Part shown: in pieces, positions 11,351-21,608 of the stretch
How the letters are laid out: each line of letters begins with the position of its first letter
Numbering within the stretch: position 1 is the stretch's first letter
DNA from: Hydractinia symbiolongicarpus
Lineage: Eukaryota; Cnidaria; Hydrozoa; Anthoathecata; Hydractiniidae
Assembly: GCF_029227915.1 (NCBI RefSeq)
Contig: NC_079885.1
Coordinates: 8,124,001-8,188,000, forward strand
DNA length: 64,000 nucleotides
Direction of reading: 5' to 3'
Translations under genes and position numbers: made by a program
Notes under the pieces: model-generated
What the model saw: only the letters and a program-made list of their open reading frames with translations
Told to the model about the DNA's origin: nothing
Database searches by the model: none

Positions 11351-12182
11351 CTAAAATGAAAAGATTACATAAAACACATATATCAAGTGGACAACTTTTA
11401 TTTCGCAGAAGGGAAAGATTTTGTTATGTTTAAGAATACATTTTAAATGTTAATTCTGGTGATATGTCAGTTAATTTCGAGTATTAACTCGCGAATAAAA
11501 ATCAGCTATACGCAAAATGGCAAAACCAAATTCCCCCCAAAATTTTTAAAAATATTCAAGTTAGGTAAATGCCTGAGATTTGTACGGCGGGCAAAAATCT
11601 AAGGACTGATTTTATATTTTAGCAAGTTGTGGTAATGCCTTGTTTGAGAACTTTAAACCTTTAAGACGAAAAATGTGAATGGAATCAAAACTTGTATCAC
11701 TTTAGAATTTTAATTCCAACGCTTCAGGTCTATTAATGTGACAGTTCTGCGCGCTGTTAAATTCATGTCTTTGCTCAGTTTCCTTGTACTTCAGAGCTGG
11801 TTTTAACAAAATTTCTAACAGTTTTTCATGCACCACTCTTTTTTGTTCGCTTTTGTAGTTTTTATTTTAACACTTCTACTATGTTATAGATTCTCGTTCA
11901 CCTTTAATCGACGATTTTAAATTTAATCGAAAAAAAACAATGCTAATGGGATTTCGCGAACTGACAATCTAAAAAATTTATATGTGCAGTTATTTAATTT
12001 TCCTCTGCACAAAAAAGAATGAAAAACAAAACGCAACATTTTAAAGGACAATTGAGGTTAAAAACAACATTAGCGTAAAATCCTTTTATCTTCCTGAATG
12101 AATTGGCGCACATAAAAATGCTTACATATATATAGCTGTATAAGTCACGTAATTAATTCTTTTTTAATACTAAATTCTTTAC
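11351..12182 (-). other. Intron joining the giant exon to the VWA-2 exons
   Basis: A donor AAG|GTAAAG lies 30 nt before the first stop of the large reading frame, and an acceptor TTTTCATTTTAG lies at 11,351-11,352. Both are phase 0, and the intron is 832 nt. If this splice is not used, the large frame ends at a stop at 12,153. The intron has no other recognisable content. Confidence 0.65.
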
Positions 12183-15100
12183 CTTAACCTCTGCAAATTG
12201 ATACGTAGCCTTGTGTTGTACTGTAGACAATATATCTCGTAGATGCGCATCGATCATTCTTGCGATATCTTCCATAAGTGCAGCCAGGTCTTTGTCACCA
12301 TCAAAATCGATACAAGCACCAGGTGCAATGTTGTCTAAGATACTTTTAGCACGACGTACACTCATGTTGTACAATTCTAAATCTTTATCCTTTCTGGGAT
12401 GAGTAGTTAAGATCATCAGTCTTGCATCCGCCTTATACAAGTGATTTGTATAATCGGCTTTGTCTTGCTGAGCCCAAATTCCATCAGTAATTAGCATTAT
12501 AAATCGGTGCTCGTTTTTCATTTTTGAACAGCCGAACAACTCTTCTTTTTCTGCCACGTACTTCACAGCATCTGCAGCTAAGGTTTTTTCTGACGCGTTG
12601 AAAGCTTCAATAATGAATTGTCCTCTACTGCTGTCCATTACATTCTGAAAGCTTTTTAACGTAACTTGACTTTCTTCTCCACCAAATCTGACTACTGCCG
12701 TTTCGTATTCCATACGTTTAAAGGTTTCAAGTAAAATTATTAAAATATTCAATGCCATTGTCATCTTGTCACCATTCATGCTGCCAGAATTATCAACCAA
12801 AAAAACAAATTTAAACATTTGCCTTTCAACTGTCTCACCTCTAGCTGCGTCTGCATCACTTTTTATCCTCTTCATTATATGGAGACAGTTGGATTGTATT
12901 CCTTTGGTTAATCTTGCAAGTAATTGATACTTTGACTTCTCTGGTTCAGCTGATTGGAGTTCATCTACGCTTTGGTATTCAGAAACTTCGTTGATCCCTT
13001 CATTCGACTGCAGATCTCGCAACGCTTCTTTGCACATTTGATTAATTAATCTCTTTTGTTCTTCTGTTAGACGAACCTTTACTTTAGTTGATGACTTAGA
13101 ACTACTTTTTCCGCGGCTCAGTGGTAAAAGCTCACGCTTTGGATTTACTACGTATTCAGATTTGTCCGAATTTCTTTCACTCCGTGTACTTGATGATGAA
13201 TCTCCATCGGATTTAAACTTTGGTGGAATAATAACGCCATACGTGATTTCTGATTCCAAATTTGTGCTCTTATTCTCAAGGCAATTACTTTGATCTTGAC
13301 GGACACTTAGCCAGTAATTGGGAAGACCAAAATTGACAGAAATATCAGTTTTGGTTTCTTCGAAATCCGAAACCGAAATATTGCCAGTTATTGCAAACTT
13401 TTTAGCCGGATCTTCCCTTGTCGTTGATCTTTCAAATTTGAGACTATGCTCATAACTAACCTGATCCTCAATTTCATAATCCTCTGCTAAAGAGGAAAAT
13501 TTTATGTTAATACCCATTTTTTCCAACTCGGCTTGTACCAACAATGCCTCTTCATTTGACACTGCACTCAACAGTAAGTTTAAATTCTCCTTAATCATCT
13601 TTTTCATTTCTTGGAAATATAACTTGAAGTCTCCCTTGATTTTTTTTCTATGCCAAACCTGTGACGTTATATCCACGATATTAAAAAGACGTAAACAGCT
13701 TAAAACAATGTCTTTTAGTGTTTCTTTAGGAAGAGATTGGGCTATTTTCTGGCATAGATGTGTATGTAACATGTCATCTAAAATAAAGTCGATGCGAGTA
13801 ATTTCTGTGTAAAGCTTGTTGATAACAGAAATAATGTCTGTTATTTCCACACTGACAAAAGTGTTTGACTGGACAATTTTCTCAAGAAGCCAAATATTTT
13901 CATAAAGCTTTTGCAAATTTTTTGTCAATTCCGCATAAACAGGATGATCCAAATCTTTATCTTCTGATGATGCTGTGTCCTGAACTCGGTCAACATCCCC
14001 ATGTGCATCGTGTGGTAATTCGATACTATCAACCACAGAAACAGTTGCAGCAGAAGTGCTCTCGTCTGTTAGACGTTTTCGATTACTTTTTACGCGTTTA
14101 TTTTTTTTATCAGTTTTTCCTTCAGTGAGGGAAAATTCCATCCTGAGAATATGTAAATCAAATTCATTTATTCTGTTATATGCACTTGAACTATCTTCTT
14201 CTTCTACAGCAGGAAAAGTATTAGCCACATACTCCTCTTTTTCAAGCAACATCAGTTTTGTAGATATTGTCAGCAAAAGCTTTGATGAGAATACCAAAGC
14301 TACTTTATTTTTCGCAGAAATTAATGACGTTATGCCGAAAATAAAACTTCTTACTATGGTAGAGTCAGCATTTGTTTTCAATAAGTCATACAGCGTGCTA
14401 AGGTGTGTAGCAATATCAACCAACTGTGTTTCCCAGCATTCATTACAAATTACTCGTGATATAATTTCCACGAGTTTAAGCATGGTTTCGTGCAAATCTG
14501 TAAGTTTTTGTAGCTGGTAAATCAATGATTTATCAACATTTGATGACTTTAATACGTGAATGAGAATATTGAATGTGGATATTAAATTTAATTCCTCGTC
14601 ATCAACTATGTCTATAATATTCTTAGCACACGAAAATTCTTGTTTTTCTTTCTTATCTTCAAATAGTAGTGATTGCACCTTAACGCTCAGCAAAATTGCA
14701 TCAGAATGATCGATAAATGGCTCTTTTGCATCTAGCAAATTCTTTAAAGAAAATAGTAAATCCAAAAAGTCATTAAACTTTGGTAGCAAATTATTAGCAT
14801 GCTGCAGCATACCTAAAACATGTATAATGGCGTCCTTTTTAGCACACAGGTCTTTATTACCCCAACATGTTATCGATTGGCATACAATTTTTGATATTCC
14901 CATAAAGTCAATTACGTCATAGCAGGAATTTGTTTTAGAGATTATACATCGTTTTGCTATATTCAAAATATCCAGCTTTGTTACTGATCTTTTTTCTGAA
15001 ACTAAGTCAAGGTAGAGCTGATAGACCATAGCTGCCACCGACAACAATTCTTCTGGTAAACCAACACATTGTTCATACTCAGTAACCTTGGCCATTAACT

Positions 15101-18100
15101 GCAGTGTATCTGAATCATCACATGATTTCTTTCTGATTATTTTGTTAGCAAAGCACTCCACACATTCTGAAATTTTGACAGCCTGCATGACCTCATCAGA
15201 AGCACCATATATTTGCAAGATCAGGCATGTTGTACTGTAAATGCCACTTGAAGTTTGATTAGCATCTTTTAAAATACACTTGCCATGATCTAACAAAATT
15301 ACACAAAACTTTAGTAGCTGTGATTGTTCTTTAGATGATCCCAGAATTTCAGCGATTTTCTTAGCAAAAGTCAATGAATATGTAATTGTAGGGCTGTTGC
15401 ATTTTACTGCTGAAGATAAAATACTATTAATTGCATCAACATGTTGCGGATCACAATCTTCGAGCAACATGGCAGCTAGTTCTTTTGTTATTTTTATAAC
15501 TTGGCTATGATCATTAAATGCGCTATTTTCTATTTGCAATAATAATTCAACCTGGTGTATTAGTGACACAAAAAATGATGCGTCATCAGGAGATACAACA
15601 GTGGATAACAAGTTTATGAGATATTCCTTTGATAAGACATTTGTTTTAGTAATTTGTATGTTGTCAATCATTTCTACAATAGCTTCAGTTATTGGCTTGA
15701 AGTCGATATTGACATGTTTGCACTCCTTTTTAATCTCAAAAATACACGACTGTACAAAGCCTTTCTGTACTTTCCCATTTCTAGATACCAAATCAGCGAA
15801 TTTATGCAAACTTTGGGTTATTTTCAACAAACACAACAAAGGTCTTTTAGTATGACTAACTTGTACAAGGTTTTCACATACTTTAAAAATATCCTGCGAA
15901 GACAGCTTTTTCTTTTCATTTCCTTTCACACCTTCCAATACTATATCGAACATTTTGAATAAATCATTCATGTGCTTAGTCATACCAATTATGGAGCCAA
16001 ACTCCATTAAAGCTTTTAGGTTTGCGCTGGATAAATAGCAATCTTTTTCAAGAGAACTGAAAAAGGAAGACACATAAGTTGTTAAGTCTTCCATTTTTTT
16101 GTGCAAGGAACAAGAATTTCCAATTCCTGCAATAGTGCATGCGACATTTATTACTTCCTCAGTATGTAAAAACTGTTCTTTTACAACATTTTGTCCAAAG
16201 TTACTCACAGTTTCGATAAATTTTTGAGCAGCATCCAAATTAATGGTTTTCTTTTGTAGTAGTTCTTTCGAAAGATCAAAGTATGTCTTATAATCGCAAT
16301 CCGTATTAGTTAATATCTTTTTTTTAAAAGCGTTAATCTTCTCTACAAAGGTGTACATTCTTTCTTCCATCATCTTCTCATCAATACCGTCCAAACTAAG
16401 AACAGTTTTAGCTATCACGAAAACTTTCTTGATAGTTAATTCTTTTTTAAAAGCCAGATCACCTATCAACAAAGCTACCTTTTCAACAGTATTGCTACAC
16501 TTTTCCGCTACATCTTTATCTATCATTAAATGTGATACCACATCTAACATTGATGTTAAATTAATTTCATCTTCAACGGTTGAAAGATTGTAGAAAAATT
16601 CAAAAACCGTTGTTACTTCTACGTTAACTTTATGACGAAGACGCTGAAAGAAATTCTGTGCGAAGTAATACAATTGATCCAAAATATGTTGCTTCTCTCT
16701 GGACTTCAATTCATCACATGTAGAAACTAATACATCCTTAATATGCAGAAGTATATTTGACTCATTCGAGCGATTTGATTGTGCACATCTTAGCATGTCA
16801 AATGCGTTTTTAACAGACTCAAGCGTGGTTTGAATGTTCTCAGTATCATTTAAAGTTGACAGTATTTCTGAAGCAGAGGGTGTGTTGATACTCCTCAAAA
16901 CCATTTTAACAATGTCAGCAAATTCGTTTTTTTCTTCTAGTTCTGTTAATACCATTTCCAGTACTGAACCAAGCATGGAAACGCTTTTGTCTTCTCGAAT
17001 CCAGCCACTTTTTAGCAGCCTAATTAACATTACGATTCCATCCTTTCCATTAGATATGTCACAATCAACAAACATTTCTTGTAGTTGTTGTAGCTCTTTA
17101 AAAGGGTTTTTTGTTTTCTTTCCAAAATAATTTAAACTTATGTTAAACACTAATGCTATTAAATCCATCTTATCTTTATATTCATAATCAAGAAAGCCTC
17201 GAAGGCAGGAACCAAAATAATTCAAATTTAATTCATTTGAGTATTTCATGGCAAGATTAAAAGCATCAGAAAGTGACGCAATTTGTTGGAGACATAGAAG
17301 TTCTTCCATTTCAAAAGATCTGGTAAGGTAAGCAGAAAACCTGGTTAATGCATTATCCCAAGAAGACGTTTCTACCAGCTGAATAAAATAGTTGACATCT
17401 TCCATTTTTCCATCTATCATAGCACTGTACACAAACGGGGCAATACAAGTGTCCAATACTGAATGATTTTCTTTACACAATTTGTCAATCATCAAGGCCA
17501 TGGTAGAACAAGTACCAAGTGAGCACCGCAATGAATCATGTCTTGTCTTGTTGACTAAATTTGTTAGACAAGATTTGCCATACACAGGCACTTTAAAGTC
17601 CTGCTGCGTACCTTTTAGATTTATTATTCCGAAGAAATACTCATTAACTGATTGCTTTTTTTCTTTATCCCAAAATTTAACAGATAAATAAATTTTACTT
17701 TTTGACTTACTAGCAACTCGAACACTGTTACAATTTAGCTTCATTTTGATTGATTTATGGAAGCTGTGACAATCCATAGTGAGACTTTCAGAAATATTTC
17801 CAACGTTTTCAATTTCAAGAGTAACATCTTCATCCTTGAACTCTGGTAAAGCTCCCAGTTGGACTAATAAAGGATATAATTCAATTAAAGGCATTTTAAC
17901 TTTGCAGCTAATTGTATATAACTTTTCAGGTTTTTCGCAATTTGTCTCCAACCGCACATGCACCTCAAAAGTTAACAATTTTGGTGGAACAACACAAACC
18001 TCAATTGTGGACGTTTTACAAGTTTCAATACTTAAGGGAGTTACGGGCAGTGTTGTTGATTCTGCATAGCTTGTACAATTAATAGTATATACTTCGGCGA

Positions 18101-18188
18101 TAGCATCGGAGCACTTTATGTCAAGTTGGACAAAACATTTTTTCCCAATATCATTAACCGTAAATTCATTTCCACTTGACCAAATTGG
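12183..18188 (-). CDS. Giant AAA+/VWA protein, third part of the large exon: Ig-like segment, helical arm and VWA domain 1
   Basis: This part continues in the same frame as the segment at 18,189-21,608 but lies beyond an in-frame TGA at 18,189-18,191. The first 70 or so codons extend the beta-rich, Ig-like region. About 1,300 residues of predicted alpha-helical, weakly repetitive sequence follow, rich in Leu, Ile, Ser, Lys and Cys and resembling an armadillo/HEAT-like solenoid by eye. A charged Ser-rich linker spans about 13,080-13,260, then comes a VWA domain with MIDAS motif DNSGSM (12,778-12,795) and the strand IMLITDGIW (near 12,480-12,510). Midasin likewise ends in a MIDAS domain after a long arm. 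The large frame reads to 12,153, but a phase-matched donor at 12,182 suggests splicing onward. Confidence 0.8.
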
Positions 18189-18192
18189 TCAA
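18176..18192 (-). promoter_or_regulatory. Palindrome enclosing an in-frame TGA-C stop codon
   Basis: TTGACCAAATTGGTCAA is a perfect inverted repeat of 8 bp with a single central base. On the minus strand the in-frame TGA at 18,191-18,189 is followed by C, the stop context known to be leakiest. The frame is open for about 1,130 codons before and about 2,000 codons after. It could be a nonsense mutation, a sequence error or a readthrough stop. Which one is not decidable from sequence alone. Confidence 0.55.
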
Positions 18193-21100
18193 ACAGGCCA
18201 CAATGATTTTACAACAAATTCAACTAAGATATCTTGAAGTTTGTTTCCATCTTTTTCTTCGATACTTAAATTGAATTTCACAATGGTTTCTTTTGTGGGA
18301 TTCTTCGGAGCAATGCAAAATGTTGGTGAGAATGTACTTCCTGGTAATAAGTCCGCTGTTTTGTCTTCGAAGGACACCAATTCCTCGTAGTTTGTTTGAT
18401 TTAAATTTACAACCAATGCCAATTCACCTGTATTCTGAACTTTAAGATCAGAATACTCTTTTTTTGTTTTAGGCCTTATGGAAAATTCTTTAGTATTCTT
18501 TCTTTTAGCTTTGACTCCATCTAATATTACATCGTATTTTGGAATAGAAACCGTATACTTGAAGACGAGCGTAATAAAATATTGAGATGTGAAGTAGATT
18601 TTAGTGCTTTCCTCCTGTAGTCCAAAATTCTGCTTTGTTTTAAGAAATACTTTGAGTGTCAATTGCTGACCTGGTTTCACTACGACATTTTCTTTCTCAA
18701 ATTGCATAGAATAGTTGTTTACCAACTTAATACGTAACGGAAACTTTAGCGGATTAGAAAGTAAAATCGTTTTTTCCAATTTTCTTTTGGCTGAAACTGT
18801 TCCAACATCAATTTCAAATTTTTGGTTTTCAGTAGGTTTAACGTTCACTAACACCTTACCCGGATCAAGTGATGTAATTTTTAACTTTATGTTTGCAGGA
18901 ACAGTAACTTTTTGATTGTCAGATTCCAAAGTAAGATGGGAAATTTCTGTTTGTTCTCCAATTTCCAACTTGTTTAGCATCGGAATAAAAGAAAGTTTGA
19001 CATGACCATTTTTTTCAATACAACCTTTACTTTGCGGCAGCACTGTCACAACCTTGCTTTGTACACTATAGATACATTTTGGAAGGTAATTTCTGATAAT
19101 TAAACTTGGTTTAGCATGGTTGTGCATGGTTAATTCCTTTACAAAAACACCAAGGTCGATGTCTACGTTTGGAGAACTGCATACTATACCTTGAGCAACA
19201 ATATCTGGTGTTACTGTTATTTGAGTTACCGACGATCGAGCTACATAATTGGTATCAAAGGTAATACTTGAAACTTTAAAACTTGAAAACCTTTTATTTA
19301 ACAAGGTTTTCAGTCTGTTTAAGAACTCTTGTTCTGAGGACTTTAATTCTTTTAAAATAGCCAATGTTGCTCTGGTGCTTTTTTTTTCCGGTTGCGTACT
19401 CATTAAACCAGTCACTTCTTCCATTAATTTAATAGAAGTATCTATAGGTTCAATACTTTCAAAGGTAAAAGTATCAAGGCATTTCGAAAGTCGCGTTAGA
19501 CTTTTTCTTAAAGCATTAAGCACTAACTTTAGGAGAATCTCTAACTTTTTGATTGCCTGTCTAATGTCAAAAGCAACTTTTTGTTGTTCTTTAGTATAAA
19601 CCTTGTGCAACGGAATAATTTCACTTTTAAACAGTCCATAAAAACGTTCAGATAGGAAATCCGTACTCGTTTCTATCAGCGTTGCTGTTTTGAAATAGGA
19701 ATTACAAGAGTCTTCAAAATGTCTTAAAACCATTTGATTTTCTTGTAGCAGATTCTGGCATTCTTGGTAATAAGATTTAATGCATGTTAATAAAGTTAAT
19801 ATTTCATCGTTTGTAAACTCAATACTCTTAAGATGGACCTCGGAAAGTTCCTCAAAGAACTTTTTTAACCATTGGTCTGTATTTGGAAACAATTTATCAG
19901 TGACTTCATTGATTATACCACAAAAAGAATTTAGTATAATCTGGTCATCTGGTTTAAACAAAAGTTCAGGATTATATTCTGTGATGTGGAGTAGATCAGG
20001 TTTAACAGGTTCCTCTAACTTCATAGTTTTCTTCAATTGTTGTAGATCCTTTTCAGCGCTTTCAAACAAATCTAACATATCATAAGAAGCAGTATCTTCG
20101 CAGCAGAATCCTGTTTTAGATAACTGAGTTTCTAATTCCTTTTTGTTCGGCACAAGCATTGCCTTTGTATCATAATGGTAGTTGACTTCTGATAGAGAAT
20201 TTAGTGCATAAACAGAATGCTTCTGGTCCCATGCTTCGTGTTTTGTTAATCGAAAAAACAAATTTGCTTGTAATATCTCTTCTTTCTGCAATGTTATTAA
20301 CTTTAATGTGATTGTACTTGTTTCTGTATCTAAGAAGTATTGTTTCGTAATATCAATTGATTGGCTGATGCTATCTCTTACATGCATTGCGTAAAACAAG
20401 CCAGGTTTTATTTTTAGTGGAAATTCTTCTTCTTCTTTGTCATGTTCTATGACAAGGATAACTTTACTCTCCTTGCGTATTTTTTTTCCTTCAGTGGAGG
20501 CTATCCGAATGGAATCAATCGTAACACTTAGCAAATACTTTTTGGAGAACAAACTTGCTATAGGAACATTTAATTTAATGTGCTTTAACTGGAGAGATAA
20601 TTCAATGTCAAGAATGTCTTTAACCATCTCGTTAAACTGATCTTTTAAATAGTAAATCTTCTCATTTCTTAGTTTACAATAAAGCGTAAGCACTTTTAGA
20701 GCTAATGATTGTAATGCTTCTTCGCCTGATTTAAATTGCTTGAGGTATCCATCGTATTCTTTATTGTATCGTCTGTTTATTGCTTTATTTTTAGTTTCTA
20801 CATCTTTAATGTGTTCTTCGTAACGCTTTACTTGACTTTCGTAATTTTCTTTTATTACTATGTTGTACATCGCAGTCAAAGTTTTATTAGCATCATGCCA
20901 GCCTGATTTTAAGTTATGGATCCTCTCCATATTTCTGTCATCTTTAAGCTGATCCATAATATTAGAAAGTTCTTTAGTCATTAATTGAAGCTGACCAACA
21001 ATGAATCCATGTGCAATATGTCTGTAATAATATTGTAGCTGCACTACTCCGGGAATTTGATCAGTGTTATTTTCACTAAAACACAACTGGACATCGCTAT

Positions 21101-21608
21101 TAGTTTTTGAAAAACATTGATCAATACTTGCTATAACTTTTTTCATGAAGAGAACGACTTCTTCAAACCTTATAACTTCATTTTCAAACACCATATTATT
21201 ATCGAAAATCTGGATTCCAATTTTAATGGCTTCCTGCGATGCAGTGTAGCAAAACTTTGCAACTAATGAACATACATCGAAGTCATTGCAGGTCATGTTC
21301 TCATGGTCACAGTCAATATATTTAAAAATGCAGTCACCTTTTTGTGCAAATACCATATTTTTTTGCAACACCTCATTATACGATAGATTTAAAATAAGCT
21401 TTGCAATGGAAATTGATATATTCTTTGAAATGGCCTCAATTGTTTTTATCCAACATTTTATTTTTCCCCTCCAGTTGGAAACAATCTCTACTAACTTAGA
21501 GCAGTTAATGTGCAATTCACAGCAACCATACATTTGATTATTTGACGTTATCCCAAAATCGTGAACAAATTTACAAAGATTTAAAATCCAATATCTACCA
21601 TTGGTAAA
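18189..21608 (-). CDS. Giant AAA+/VWA protein, second part of the large exon: helical stalk and Ig-like beta-sandwich repeats
   Basis: This reading frame overlaps the end of the AAA+ frame by about 25 nt and continues it after a -1 shift at a TTTT run (21,583-21,586). The first half is helical with coiled-coil-like character (about 20,600-21,400 and 19,300-20,000). The C-terminal third (about 18,200-19,250) is beta-rich, with repeated segments of roughly 100 residues such as IDLGVFVKELTMHNHAKPSL and VGTVSAKRKLEKTILLSNPL. These resemble ASH/MSP-type Ig-like domains: an opening FG-like strand, a conserved L-x-N-x turn, then PxxxI. The frame ends at the TGA discussed separately. An ATG at 21,533 exists, but the frame is open upstream of it, so it is not supported as a start. 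Confidence 0.75.
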   Translation of the reverse strand, partial: FTNGRYWILNLCKFVHDFGITSNNQMYGCCELHINCSKLVEIVSNWRGKIKCWIKTIEAISKNISISIAKLILNLSYNEVLQKNMVFAQKGDCIFKYIDCDHENMTCNDFDVCSLVAKFCYTASQEAIKIGIQIFDNNMVFENEVIRFEEVVLFMKKVIASIDQCFSKTNSDVQLCFSENNTDQIPGVVQLQYYYRHIAHGFIVGQLQLMTKELSNIMDQLKDDRNMERIHNLKSGWHDANKTLTAMYNIVIKENYESQVKRYEEHIKDVETKNKAINRRYNKEYDGYLKQFKSGEEALQSLALKVLTLYCKLRNEKIYYLKDQFNEMVKDILDIELSLQLKHIKLNVPIASLFSKKYLLSVTIDSIRIASTEGKKIRKESKVILVIEHDKEEEEFPLKIKPGLFYAMHVRDSISQSIDITKQYFLDTETSTITLKLITLQKEEILQANLFFRLTKHEAWDQKHSVYALNSLSEVNYHYDTKAMLVPNKKELETQLSKTGFCCEDTASYDMLDLFESAEKDLQQLKKTMKLEEPVKPDLLHITEYNPELLFKPDDQIILNSFCGIINEVTDKLFPNTDQWLKKFFEELSEVHLKSIEFTNDEILTLLTCIKSYYQECQNLLQENQMVLRHFEDSCNSYFKTATLIETSTDFLSERFYGLFKSEIIPLHKVYTKEQQKVAFDIRQAIKKLEILLKLVLNALRKSLTRLSKCLDTFTFESIEPIDTSIKLMEEVTGLMSTQPEKKSTRATLAILKELKSSEQEFLNRLKTLLNKRFSSFKVSSITFDTNYVARSSVTQITVTPDIVAQGIVCSSPNVDIDLGVFVKELTMHNHAKPSLIIRNYLPKCIYSVQSKVVTVLPQSKGCIEKNGHVKLSFIPMLNKLEIGEQTEISHLTLESDNQKVTVPANIKLKITSLDPGKVLVNVKPTENQKFEIDVGTVSAKRKLEKTILLSNPLKFPLRIKLVNNYSMQFEKENVVVKPGQQLTLKVFLKTKQNFGLQEESTKIYFTSQYFITLVFKYTVSIPKYDVILDGVKAKRKNTKEFSIRPKTKKEYSDLKVQNTGELALVVNLNQTNYEELVSFEDKTADLLPGSTFSPTFCIAPKNPTKETIVKFNLSIEEKDGNKLQDILVEFVVKSLWPV

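Noticed and set aside
18150-18230. A short intron removing the in-frame TGA
   Set aside because: The best GT...AG pair around it is 38 nt, too short, and would shift the frame into a stop.
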